From JAGQIB01 sp041393395 (GTDB lineage: Bacteria > ARS69), in assembly GCA_041393395.1 (NCBI GenBank), contig JAWKKG010000002.1, positions 248,001-312,000 of the forward strand: a stretch of 64,000 nt of DNA. Direction: 5' to 3'. A program made the translations under genes and the position numbers. Below are positions 26,462 through 35,522 of this stretch, piece after piece. The notes beneath the pieces are model-generated. The model ran no database searches. It saw only the letters and a program-made list of their open reading frames with translations, and was not told the DNA's origin. The first letter of the stretch is position 1; every line of letters starts with the position of its first letter.

Positions 26462-27166
26462 GTGCGTCCATTCCTGCCGTTCCGGCCTGCGATCACCGTC
26501 GCCCTCGCCCTCGCAGCGTGGGGCTTCGGGGGGAGCGGCCCCGCGGCCGCGGCGCCCTCGGACGGGCCGGGCCCGGCGGTTCGCCTTGCGCGGCTGCACT
26601 ACGGCGGGGGCGGGGACTGGTACGCGAACCCGACCTCCCTGCCGAATCTCGCGAAGGCCCTGCGGGAGCGCCTCCGGATGGACGTGGAGATCGAGGAGGG
26701 GCGCCCGGGGGTCCTGGACGACGACCTGTTCGATCACCCCTTCATCCACATGACCGGCCACGGAAACGTACGTTTTACCTCCGAGGAGGCCGAGCGGCTG
26801 AGATGGTATCTGGTGCACGGAGGCTTCCTGTTCGCCGATGACAACTACGGGATGGACGAGTCGTTCCGGCGCGAGATCCGGCGAGTGTTCCCCGATGCCG
26901 AGCTGACGGAGCTGCCGTTCGACCACGAGGTCTTCCACAACGTGTACGAGTTCGCGCAGGGAGCGCCGAAGATCCACGAGCATCACGGCGGGCCCCCGAA
27001 GTCGTTCGCGATCTTCCACGAGGGTCGTATGGTCGTGTTCTACACGTACAACACGGACATCGGCGACGGACTGGAGGATCCCGACGTGCACGAGGATCCC
27101 CCCGCCGTGCGCGAGCAGGCGCTTCGCATGGCGATCAACGTGGTGGCGTACGCACTGACTCACTGA
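26462..27166 (+). CDS. Secreted DUF4159 domain protein
   Basis: A 234-aa protein with a signal peptide (residues 1-32, ending GPAAAAPS). One DUF4159 domain follows: VRLARLHYGGGGDWYANPTS, then HPFIHMTGHGNVRFT, LVHGGFLFADDNYGMDESF, LPFDHEVFHNVYEF and the terminal NVVAYALTH. DUF4159 is thought to have a glutamine-amidotransferase-like fold; the activity is unknown. Of two consecutive GTG codons, the one at 26462 is preferred because GGAGG (26452-26456) then has a 5-nt spacer. It is followed by a DUF4175 gene 39 nt later, a pairing found in several lineages next to MoxR/DUF58 genes. Those partners are absent here. Confidence 0.82.
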   Translation: MRPFLPFRPAITVALALAAWGFGGSGPAAAAPSDGPGPAVRLARLHYGGGGDWYANPTSLPNLAKALRERLRMDVEIEEGRPGVLDDDLFDHPFIHMTGHGNVRFTSEEAERLRWYLVHGGFLFADDNYGMDESFRREIRRVFPDAELTELPFDHEVFHNVYEFAQGAPKIHEHHGGPPKSFAIFHEGRMVVFYTYNTDIGDGLEDPDVHEDPPAVREQALRMAINVVAYALTH

Positions 27167-27205
27167 TCCGAACACGGTCCTCCTCGAGACATCCGGCGGT
27201 AAGCC

Positions 27206-30200
27206 ATGACGGAGCAGGGAAAGAGACTCGTCGAGATCGCGCGGGGCCTCGGTCGCCACCAGACGGGGCGATTGCTCGCGGCCGCCGCTCTGCGCGGACT
27301 CGGGGCGGCTCTTCTCGCGTTCGCCGCACTGCTGCTGATCGATCGGGCGTTGCCGGATCCCGCGCTCGGGGGCGTGGGCGCGTGGGTGCGGGCCACCGGG
27401 TGGGCCGCGACCTGGCTGGTCCCGATCGTGGTGTTCGGCGTGGCGGTGGCCCGGCGATGGCCGGCCCTGCGCGACCTGACGGAATCCGCGCGCCGCACCG
27501 AAGCCGAGAGCGAATCTCTCCGCGAGCAGCTCGTCCCCGCGTTGCAGGTGCTCTCGGTGCGGGAGGATCGCCGCACCGGATACTCCACCGATCTCGTGGA
27601 CGCGTTCGTCGATCGTACCGTCGAGACCGTGGGTGCGGTGCGGCCGGCCGAACTCGGGTACAACGCCTCGGTCCGTCGCGGAGCGGCCTGGTTCGGCGCG
27701 GGCGCCGTGGCCGTGGCCGCGGTGTTCGGGGTGCTGCGTCCGGCCGGTTTCGCGGAAGGACTCGGCCGGCTGACCGGGGCGCGGGACTGGCTCGGGCCGC
27801 GGGCGGCCGCGATGTTCACCGTGAACCCCGGCGACGTCTCGCTGCCGCGCGGCGAAGCGCTCGACGTGTCCGCCGAGGTCGCGCACGCCATGATCCGCAA
27901 GGGACGCGCGGAGGCGACGCTCGAGTGGCGCGACGACGCGGAAGCGGAGTGGCGCCCGATCGCGCTGGAAGCGGAGGCGGAGCAGACGCGCGAAGCCACG
28001 CGCGACGTCGCCTCGGCGGCGACGTTCGACCATCGATTCCCGCGCGTGAATGAATCGTTCCAGTACCGTTTCCGTCACGGGAACGCCGCATCGCGGATCT
28101 TCGACGTGCGCGCGATGGCCCGTCCGAGTCTCGCGATCGAGGAGGTCCGCTACCGTTACCCCGAGTACACCGGCCTTCCGGAGCGAGTCGTGCGGGACGG
28201 GGCGGGAGATCTCGCGGCCGTCAAGGGAACCGTCGCCCGGGTGCTCGCGCGATCCACGAACCCGGTGGCCGAGGGCCTGGCCGAGTTCGGGGACAGCACG
28301 AGCGTGGCGCTCGAGGCCGTCGACACCGAGCACGTCGCGCTGGAGATTCCGCTCGTCGAGTCCGGGACCTACCGCCTTCGCATCACCGACGAGCTCGGGC
28401 TCACGAATCCGAATCCGCTCGAGTACGGAATCCGCGTCCTCTCCGACGAGGCCCCGTTCGTCCGGCTGCTCGAACCGGGAGAGGATCGCGACCTCCCCGA
28501 GTCGATGCGGATCGACCTTCGCTATTCCGCCGTGGACGACTACGGCGTGGGACGCGTGACCCTCGTGTACGAGCTCGACCGTCGCCCCGGCGAAGAGCTC
28601 CGCGCGGACCTTCGCCCCGGATCGCTGGGGAGCCGCGAGGTCACGGAGTCGTTCGAGTGGGACCTCTCGCCGCTCGACCTGCTGCCGGGAGACACCGTGT
28701 CGTACTGGGTCGAGGTCCGCGACAACTGCGCGATCGACGGTCCGCACACGGCCCGCACGCGCTCGTACGTGCTCCGGTTCCCGACGCTCGGCGAGATCTT
28801 CGCGGAGATCGAGGACCAGGGTCAGTCGTCGATCGACGATCTGAAGGATCTCGCGGACGAAGCGAAGAAGGTGGAGCAGAAGGTCGAGGAGATCTCGCGC
28901 GAGACGCTGAAGAAGGGCGACAGCAAGTGGGAGGATCGCCAGGAAGTCGAGCAGGCGCTGGAGTCGCAGCAGCAGCTCGCGGAGGAGCTCAAGAAGATCC
29001 AGGACGACATCCAGGAGAACCTCGAGCGTCTCGCGGAGTCCGAGTTCATGACGGACGAGGCCGTCCAGAAGATGCAGCAGATCCAGAAGCTGCTGGACGA
29101 GGTCGCGACCACGGAGATGAAGGAGGCGCTCGAGAAGCTGCGCGCCGCGATGGAGGAGGCGAATCCGCAGCGGATGCAGGAGCAGCTCGCGGACTTCCAG
29201 AAGTCGCAGGACGAGCTCATGAAGCAGCTCGATCGCGTGATGGAGAACCTGAAGCAGTTCCAGATGGAGGAGAAACTGAAGGCCGCCGTCCGCCAGATGG
29301 AGGAGCTCGCCGCGCAGCAGGAGCGCGTGAACGACGAGCTCGCCCAGCTCGATCGCGGGGCGGAGGAAGAGACCGCGGAGGACTCGAAGCAGGCGGACTC
29401 TCCGAAGACCGGCGACGAGAAGGCCGGGGAGGAGAAGACGGGGGAAGAGGGCGCGTCGCCCGACGAGCAGGCCGCGAACGAGGAAGCCGCCGGCGAGGAA
29501 GGCGCGAACGAAGAGGGCAAGAGCGCCGATTCGGAGAAGTCCCCGGCCGACCAGGAGGAGCAGCTCGCGGACGCGAGCGACGCCGAGAAGTCGCCGGAGG
29601 ACTCGAAGAACGCCGAGAGCCAGTCCGGCAGCGAGTCGGAGAAGCAGGATGGTGAGCAGGGCGAGAGCGGCGAGCAGTCCGAGGAGTCCAAGAGCGACGC
29701 GGACCAGTCGAAGCTCGACCAGCTGGCCCGCGAGGAGAAGTCCCTCTCGGAGGAGGCGAAGCGCCTCGAGCAGGAGCTGAAGGAGCTCGCGGAGATGGTG
29801 CAGGAGCTCCGCGACAGTCAGGACTCCCAGATGATGGACGGGATGTCCAAGCAGATGAACGAGTCGCAGGTGCCGCAGACCATGGAAGACATGGCCGAGA
29901 GCATGGAGGGCGGCAACCAGCAGGACGCGAAGGAGCAGGGCGAGAAGGCGCTGACCGAGCTCCGGCAGATGCTCGCGCAGCTGTCGGCCGGGGCGTCGAT
30001 GATGCAGATGCGTCAGATGGAGATCAGCCAGGCGGCGATCAACCGGGCGGTGCGAGACCTGCTCTCGGTCTCCGACGATCAAGAGCTGCTCGCGAAGATG
30101 CTCGGCACGATTCCGCGCAACACGACGTCCGCGACCCGTGCGTTCGCCGACGAGCAGTACCTGCTGATCCGCGGTGCGGAGCGGGTGGAATCGATGCTGG

Positions 30201-30979
30201 AGGAGGTCGCGAAGGACACGCCGCTCATGGAGTCGGAGATCGGTCGCCAGCTCGGCGAGGGCCTCGACTCGATGCGTGACGCGGCGTACGGGCTGGAGAA
30301 CGGCGCGGTCCAGATGGCGCACGACGACGGCCAGGAAGCGATCGATCAGGTCAATGCGGTCGTCATCGCACTGCTCCGCACGGTGGAGTCGATGTCGCAG
30401 TGCGCCAGCGGTCAGCCGATGCCGGGCGGCATGCAACAGCTCCAGGAGCTCTCGCAGGATCAGCAGCGCCTGAACGAGGCGCTCCAGAAGCTCCGTCGCG
30501 AGGGCGGCCAGTCGCTGGATCACCGCCTCCAGGCTCAGCTCGATCACCTCGCGGGCGAGCAGAAGCGGATCCAGGAGCAGCTGCAGCAGCTCCTGGAGGA
30601 CTCGCAGGGCGGCGAGGGAACGCTCGGTCGCCTCGACGACGTCTCGAAGAAGCTCGAGGACGTGGCGCGTCGGCTCGCCGAGGGCGACGTCTCCGACGAA
30701 CTGCTCCGCGACCAGGACTGGGCGCTCACGCGGCTCCTGGATTCGCAGCGCTCCATGCGCGAGCGCGACCTCGGACGCGAGCGCAAGTCGGAGACGGGCG
30801 AGACGCTCGCGGATCTCTCCTCGCCGGACGCGCTGCCCAAGAGCCTCGAGGAGAAGGAGCGCGACCTGCGCGAAGATCTTCTCAAGGCGCTGGACCGTCG
30901 CTATCCTCCGAAGTACGAGGAGCTCATCAAGCAATACTTCCGCTCGCTTTCCCGCGAAGGGACGACCGAGCTGCCCTGA
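27206..30979 (+). CDS. DUF4175 family membrane protein with long coiled coil
   Basis: A 1257-aa protein. Two membrane segments lie near the N-terminus (about residues 22-45 and 55-78) and a third at about 160-182. Extracytoplasmic beta-rich domains run to about 530 (RYRYPEYTGLPERV, VDDYGVGRVTLVYEL, PGDTVSYWVEVRDN). From about 540 the protein is almost all coiled coil rich in Gln, Glu, Lys and Met. It is interrupted at about 715-835 by an acidic low-complexity Glu/Ser/Lys/Ala stretch with little predicted structure. This is the DUF4175 layout, known from Bat/aerotolerance-like clusters. The function is unknown; the architecture suggests a periplasmic scaffold. It lies between DUF4159 and a DUF2723 membrane protein, with the latter starting 17 nt downstream. 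Confidence 0.82.
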   Translation: MTEQGKRLVEIARGLGRHQTGRLLAAAALRGLGAALLAFAALLLIDRALPDPALGGVGAWVRATGWAATWLVPIVVFGVAVARRWPALRDLTESARRTEAESESLREQLVPALQVLSVREDRRTGYSTDLVDAFVDRTVETVGAVRPAELGYNASVRRGAAWFGAGAVAVAAVFGVLRPAGFAEGLGRLTGARDWLGPRAAAMFTVNPGDVSLPRGEALDVSAEVAHAMIRKGRAEATLEWRDDAEAEWRPIALEAEAEQTREATRDVASAATFDHRFPRVNESFQYRFRHGNAASRIFDVRAMARPSLAIEEVRYRYPEYTGLPERVVRDGAGDLAAVKGTVARVLARSTNPVAEGLAEFGDSTSVALEAVDTEHVALEIPLVESGTYRLRITDELGLTNPNPLEYGIRVLSDEAPFVRLLEPGEDRDLPESMRIDLRYSAVDDYGVGRVTLVYELDRRPGEELRADLRPGSLGSREVTESFEWDLSPLDLLPGDTVSYWVEVRDNCAIDGPHTARTRSYVLRFPTLGEIFAEIEDQGQSSIDDLKDLADEAKKVEQKVEEISRETLKKGDSKWEDRQEVEQALESQQQLAEELKKIQDDIQENLERLAESEFMTDEAVQKMQQIQKLLDEVATTEMKEALEKLRAAMEEANPQRMQEQLADFQKSQDELMKQLDRVMENLKQFQMEEKLKAAVRQMEELAAQQERVNDELAQLDRGAEEETAEDSKQADSPKTGDEKAGEEKTGEEGASPDEQAANEEAAGEEGANEEGKSADSEKSPADQEEQLADASDAEKSPEDSKNAESQSGSESEKQDGEQGESGEQSEESKSDADQSKLDQLAREEKSLSEEAKRLEQELKELAEMVQELRDSQDSQMMDGMSKQMNESQVPQTMEDMAESMEGGNQQDAKEQGEKALTELRQMLAQLSAGASMMQMRQMEISQAAINRAVRDLLSVSDDQELLAKMLGTIPRNTTSATRAFADEQYLLIRGAERVESMLEEVAKDTPLMESEIGRQLGEGLDSMRDAAYGLENGAVQMAHDDGQEAIDQVNAVVIALLRTVESMSQCASGQPMPGGMQQLQELSQDQQRLNEALQKLRREGGQSLDHRLQAQLDHLAGEQKRIQEQLQQLLEDSQGGEGTLGRLDDVSKKLEDVARRLAEGDVSDELLRDQDWALTRLLDSQRSMRERDLGRERKSETGETLADLSSPDALPKSLEEKERDLREDLLKALDRRYPPKYEELIKQYFRSLSREGTTELP
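29360..29715 (+). repeat. Low-complexity acidic coding repeat in the DUF4175 gene
   Basis: A run of degenerate GAG/GAA/AAG/GCG/TCC codons encodes alternating Glu, Lys, Ser, Ala and Asp. It forms a disordered acidic linker within the coiled-coil part of the protein. Confidence 0.6.
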
Positions 30980-30996
30980 TCCGATCGAGGTCCCGG

Positions 30997-33693
30997 ATGT
31001 CCCGGTCCGTCGCGTCCGGAGCGCTCGTCGCGCTCGTGGCACTCGTCGTCTACGTGGCGACTGCCTGCCCCACGATCTGGGTCGGAGACTCGGGCGAGCT
31101 CGCGTCCGTCGCGGCGCGATTCGGCGTGGCGCATCCGCCCGGCTATCCCACGTGGACCCTGCTCGCGCGCACTGCCGTGGAACTGCTGCCTTCCGTCGAA
31201 CCAGCGCGCGCCACGAACCTGCTCTCGGCTCTCTCCGGCGCGGCGGCGGTCTTCGCGCTCGCGGTGTTGCTGGCGACGCTCACGGGGCGGGTCATCAGCG
31301 CGGCGGCGGTGGCGCTGGCGTTCGGCCTCGGCCACGCCGTGTGGTCCACGGCCACGGTCACCGAGGTCTACTCGCTGAATCTCGCGTTCACGGCCGCGGC
31401 GCTCGCGGCCGCCGTCGTGGCACGTCGCGGACGGCCTCTCCTGTTCCTGCTCGCGGCGTACCTGCTCGGACTCGGCGCCGGGAACCACCCGTTCGTCCTG
31501 CTCGCCGGCCCGCCCGTGCTCGCGCTCGCGCTGCTGCCGAACGCGCGCGCCGCCGAGTCGACGTCCCTCCGCGTGGCCCGCACCGGCGGCATGGCGCTCG
31601 CGTTCCTTCTCGGTCTCACCGTGTACGTCGTGTTGCCGCTGCGCGCCGCGTGCGGGCCCGAGATCCACTGGGGGGAGCTGCGGTCGTTCGCCGATGTGGT
31701 CGATCACGTTCTGCGAACGCAGTACGGGGGTCTCGGCGAGGCGGACGCGAACGCTCCGCTCGCGGTGCGCCTCGCGCTCGCGCTTCGGGTCGTGCTCGCG
31801 AGCGCGCCACCGTTCGTGCTGATGCTCGCCCTGCTCGGACCCGTGATCGCGTGGCGCGCGGGGCACTCCAAGCGCGCGGGACTCGTGGTGCTGTTCGCGT
31901 TCCTGAGCGGGCCGGTGGTGGCGCTGGCGCTGCGGTACCAGAACACGTTCCGCGACGAATCCGTGATCACGCCGTTCTTCCTGCCGGCGGTCCTCGCCAC
32001 GTTCCTGGCGGCCGGCCTCACGGTGGCGGCGATCGAGGATCTGCTGGCGCGTCGCGTTCGGGGCGCCCCGGGCGCCGCCCTGCGTGGCGCGCTCCTCGTC
32101 TCGCTCCCGCTCGCGCTATTGCTCGCGAACCGGGAGGGCTGCGATCGCCGGAACGAGACGTTCGCGGCCGACTGGGCGCGAAGGGTGCTGGAGTCGCTGC
32201 CGGAGGGCGCGCGTCTCGTCGCGATCGGCGACAACGCGACGTTCGGTCTGCTGTACGAGCACGTCGTGCGCGGCATCCGCCCGGATGTGAAGCTCGTGGA
32301 TCACTCGCAGAATCTTCTCGTATCCGCGTGGGGCGACGACTTCGTCGCGCTCGATCGTCGCGAGCGACGTGCCCGGCGCTCCGCCCGGGAGCTCGAGTTC
32401 GTGTTCGAGGATCGCGCCACGCCGCTCTTCTACACGGAGGAGTTCGACCTGCAGGATTTCGGGGGGTGTCGTCTCGTACCGGCGGGCGCCGTGCTCGAGC
32501 TCGTGCGTCCGGGGGACAAGGCGAGCGAGATCTCGTGGGAGATCATGCCGGTGCCGCCCGTGGACGCGACCGACTATCTCGCGTGCCTGCTCGCGGCGTT
32601 GACCGGTGTCCGGGAGGGGACGTGGCTCGCGTCGCTCGGGCGGACGGAGGAGGCGCACGATCGCTTCGTCGCCGCCGCCGAACCGGCCGCGCGCATTCCC
32701 GCCGTCCTGCGCATGCTCGGCGGGCGTCACCTCGAGCTCGGCGACGTGACGCTCGCGGAGCGACGTTTCCAGGATGCACTCGCGCTCGCTCCGGACGACC
32801 GCGATGCGCTCTACAATCTCGCGCTGCTGGACCTGAACGCGGGCCGGCCGGAGGGCGCGCTGCGGTGGTTCGAACGCCTCGAACGCGTCGGCTCGCCGGA
32901 GCCGGACGTCGAGCTCGCGCACGCGGTCGCGCTCGTGGAGGCGGGCCGGCTGCCGGACGCCGCGGCCCGACTGGACCGCGTGCTCGCCGCGGAGCCGGAT
33001 CTGGCTGCCGCGCGCCAGGCCCGGGGGGCGGTGCAGAGGGGGATCTCGGCCGGCGGGGAGGCCGGACTCGCCGAAGCGCGAGCGGGGCTCGGCGAACTCT
33101 CCGTGGGCGGAACTCTCCAGCTGGCGGGGAAGTATGTGGAGCGTGCCGACTGGGAGCGGGCGATCGAGCTGTACCGGGAGGCGATTCGGCGTGCCCCGGA
33201 GAGCCCGGCCGCGGCCCACGGTCTGGCCTTTGCGTGCCTGCAGGCCGGGCGCTACGGCGATGCGGCCGTCGGATTCCGGCGTCAGCTCGAGCTCGAGCCC
33301 GGCAGTGCGGAGGCCCGCAACGGCCTCGCCTACGTGTTCGCGGTCACGGGCGACAGCCTGGGGACCGCGGAGCGGCTCGTGACCGAGGCGCTGGAGCTGA
33401 GCCCGGAAATGGCCGCTTATTGGAACGACACGCTCGGTTGGGTACGCTACCGGTCCGGCGATGCGCGCGGCGCGCTCGAGGCGTTGCTCCGGGCGGACAC
33501 CGGATTGCCGCCGGAGGACATCGCGTCCCGCGCGGAGACCGAGTACCACCTGGGCGTCGTGCTCGCGACGCTCGGTCGAACCTCCGAGGCGGCGGAGTAC
33601 TTCCGGCGGAGTCTCGGGCGAACGGACACGGGAGCGTGGGTGCCGGACCTGCGGGCGCGGGCCCGGGAACTGGGAATCGAGGGGGACTCTTGA
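30997..33693 (+). CDS. DUF2723 membrane protein (protein O-mannosyltransferase-like) with TPR domain
   Basis: An 898-aa protein. Residues 1-390 contain about ten membrane helices with the DUF2723 signature WVGDSGELASVAARFGVAHP, followed by PGYPTW, and later GLGAGNHPFVL. The acidic D-x-G-E loop and overall topology resemble GT-C glycosyltransferases such as protein O-mannosyltransferases, so transfer of a lipid-linked sugar to an exported protein is a reasonable guess. A soluble domain (about 395-530, RLVAIGDNATFGLLYEHV) follows, then TPR repeats from about 540 to the end (FQDALALAPDDRDALYNLAL, AIELYREAIRRAPESPAAAH, GFRRQLELEPGSAEARNGL). ATG start with GAGG 6 nt upstream. The stop overlaps the next gene's TTG start (TTGA). 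Confidence 0.85.
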   Translation: MSRSVASGALVALVALVVYVATACPTIWVGDSGELASVAARFGVAHPPGYPTWTLLARTAVELLPSVEPARATNLLSALSGAAAVFALAVLLATLTGRVISAAAVALAFGLGHAVWSTATVTEVYSLNLAFTAAALAAAVVARRGRPLLFLLAAYLLGLGAGNHPFVLLAGPPVLALALLPNARAAESTSLRVARTGGMALAFLLGLTVYVVLPLRAACGPEIHWGELRSFADVVDHVLRTQYGGLGEADANAPLAVRLALALRVVLASAPPFVLMLALLGPVIAWRAGHSKRAGLVVLFAFLSGPVVALALRYQNTFRDESVITPFFLPAVLATFLAAGLTVAAIEDLLARRVRGAPGAALRGALLVSLPLALLLANREGCDRRNETFAADWARRVLESLPEGARLVAIGDNATFGLLYEHVVRGIRPDVKLVDHSQNLLVSAWGDDFVALDRRERRARRSARELEFVFEDRATPLFYTEEFDLQDFGGCRLVPAGAVLELVRPGDKASEISWEIMPVPPVDATDYLACLLAALTGVREGTWLASLGRTEEAHDRFVAAAEPAARIPAVLRMLGGRHLELGDVTLAERRFQDALALAPDDRDALYNLALLDLNAGRPEGALRWFERLERVGSPEPDVELAHAVALVEAGRLPDAAARLDRVLAAEPDLAAARQARGAVQRGISAGGEAGLAEARAGLGELSVGGTLQLAGKYVERADWERAIELYREAIRRAPESPAAAHGLAFACLQAGRYGDAAVGFRRQLELEPGSAEARNGLAYVFAVTGDSLGTAERLVTEALELSPEMAAYWNDTLGWVRYRSGDARGALEALLRADTGLPPEDIASRAETEYHLGVVLATLGRTSEAAEYFRRSLGRTDTGAWVPDLRARARELGIEGDS

Positions 33694-35522
33694 GAACTCG
33701 GACACTGCGGTTCGCCGCTCCCTGGATCGCGATCGCGTGCCTGCTCCTCGCGGTTCCCGTGCGCGCCCAGGACGACGCGGATCCGGATGCGCTCGTGCGC
33801 AACCGGCTCCACCTCGCGAGCCAGTACGTGCGGGAGCAGCGGATCGAGGAAGCGCTCGATCTGTATCGTCAGGTCTACGAGACGCATCCGGATCATCCCA
33901 AGGCACTGCGCGGTCTCAAGAACTGCCTGCTGGAGCTCAAGCAGTACGACGAGTTGCTGCGCGTGATCCGGCGCGAACTCGAGGTCACGCCGGACCATCC
34001 GGCACTGCTCGAGGAGCTCGGCACCGTGCTCGCCCAGGCGGGCGATCGCGCCGCCGCGACCGAGGCGTGGCGGAAGATCCTCCGGGTTCAGCAGGGCTCC
34101 CGCGGCGCGTACTCGATGGTCGCGGATCTCATGATCCGCAATCGCCTGCTGGATGAAGCGCTCGACGTGTACGCGGAGGCGGACTCCCTGTTCCCCTCGA
34201 GCTTCACTCGCCAGAAGGCGGCGCTGCACGAGCTCCGCTTCGAGTTCGATCGCGCGACCGCGGAGTACCTGAGCTATCTGGACACGTCGCCGACCGCGCT
34301 CTCGTACGTCGAGGGCCGGCTGCTCCGTATCGGCGAGGCGGAGGACGGCCTGCTCCCGGTGATTCGCCGCGTGGCGGCGTGGAGCGAGACCCCCGCACCG
34401 GCCGGAATGGGCGCGGGGCGCGCGATCGTGTCGCGCAAGCTGCTCGGCGATCTCTACCTCGAGGCGGGAGATCACGAGAACGCGCGCAAGGAGTACTTCC
34501 GTCTCGTGGACGAAGCGCCGCAGCAGGCCGCGTCGCTGCTCGTGTTCGGCAAGCGCTGTCAGTCCGACGGGAAGTTCGAGACGGCGATCCGCGTGTTCGA
34601 GCGCATCGTGGACGAGGTCTCGGACGCACGGGCGGTGCCGAGCGCGCTCACGGAGATCGCGACGAGTCAGCGCGAGCTCCGGCGCTACGAGGACGCGATC
34701 GCCACGTACCAGCGGCTGATCGACGACTGGCCGGAGACGGACTTCGCACTGGCGGCTCGCTACGAGATGGCGCGAACGCTGCGCGACGGTCTGGGGCGCG
34801 CGAGCGAGGCGGAGGAAGTCTTCCGCGCTCTGATCGCGCGGGGCCAGGGCCCCTGGGCGGAAGCGGATCCCCAGTTCGAGGTCGCCGAGTGCGCGGTGTG
34901 GGAGGGCGACCTCGAGCGCGCCCGGGGGATCTATGCGGCGATCGGCGCCCGGGAGTTCTCGGAGCCGACGCACGAGCGGGCCCTGTTCGAGGAGGGGCGC
35001 GCGAACTTCTACGCGGGCGACTTCGGAGTGGCGGACTCGCTGTTCAAGCAGGTCGCTCAGCGATTCCCGCGTGGCGAGCACGTCAACGACGCCCTGGAGT
35101 TCTCGATCCTTCTGAACACGAATCCGGACGACCCCGCGGTCCTCGGCGAGTACGCGGGCGCGCAGCTCGCCCTGCGCACGAACCGACCGGGTGAGGCGAA
35201 TCGACGCCTCGAGGCGCTTCTCGCCGCCCATCCGGGGGCGGCGATCACCGACGAGTCGTGGCTGCTCGCCGGTGAGGCCCATCGTGCGGCCGGCGAGCCG
35301 CAGCGTGCGCTGACCGCACTCGAACGTGCCGTGGCGGAGGCCCAGGTTCCGGACCTCGCCGCGGACGCGCGGTTGCTCCGCGCGACGATCTTCGCGGAGG
35401 ATCTCCACGATCGAGCCACGGCGCTCGCCGAGTGCGAAGAACTGCTCGTGGCGTTCCCCGAAACGCTCGCAGCGGACCGGGCGCGCGAGCGCGCCGCCGA
35501 GCTCACGAGGATGATTCCATGA
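33690..35522 (+). CDS. Secreted tetratricopeptide-repeat protein
   Basis: A 610-aa exported protein built of TPR-like helical repeats. The TTG start is supported by GAGGGGG just upstream, by the TTGA overlap with the DUF2723 gene, and by the signal peptide it gives (AIACLLLAVPVRAQDD). Repeat units start at about residue 40 (EEALDLYRQVYETHPDHPKAL) and continue nearly to the end (AIATYQRLIDDWPETDFALAA, GVADSLFKQVAQRFPRGEHV). There is no catalytic domain. It probably acts as a periplasmic protein-interaction scaffold, perhaps for the coiled-coil and glycosyltransferase-like membrane proteins encoded just upstream. Confidence 0.82.
   Translation: MRTRTLRFAAPWIAIACLLLAVPVRAQDDADPDALVRNRLHLASQYVREQRIEEALDLYRQVYETHPDHPKALRGLKNCLLELKQYDELLRVIRRELEVTPDHPALLEELGTVLAQAGDRAAATEAWRKILRVQQGSRGAYSMVADLMIRNRLLDEALDVYAEADSLFPSSFTRQKAALHELRFEFDRATAEYLSYLDTSPTALSYVEGRLLRIGEAEDGLLPVIRRVAAWSETPAPAGMGAGRAIVSRKLLGDLYLEAGDHENARKEYFRLVDEAPQQAASLLVFGKRCQSDGKFETAIRVFERIVDEVSDARAVPSALTEIATSQRELRRYEDAIATYQRLIDDWPETDFALAARYEMARTLRDGLGRASEAEEVFRALIARGQGPWAEADPQFEVAECAVWEGDLERARGIYAAIGAREFSEPTHERALFEEGRANFYAGDFGVADSLFKQVAQRFPRGEHVNDALEFSILLNTNPDDPAVLGEYAGAQLALRTNRPGEANRRLEALLAAHPGAAITDESWLLAGEAHRAAGEPQRALTALERAVAEAQVPDLAADARLLRATIFAEDLHDRATALAECEELLVAFPETLAADRARERAAELTRMIP

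Noticed and set aside
21357..26471. A very long open frame on the minus strand opposite the giant histidine kinase
   Set aside because: Its product is Arg/Glu/His-rich without domains and mirrors the codon pattern of the plus-strand kinase gene, as expected for a high-GC antisense shadow.
26234..31042. A second very long minus-strand frame opposite DUF4159/DUF4175
   Set aside because: Composition is Leu/Arg-rich low complexity produced by the complement of the Glu/Gln coiled coil; no family motif.
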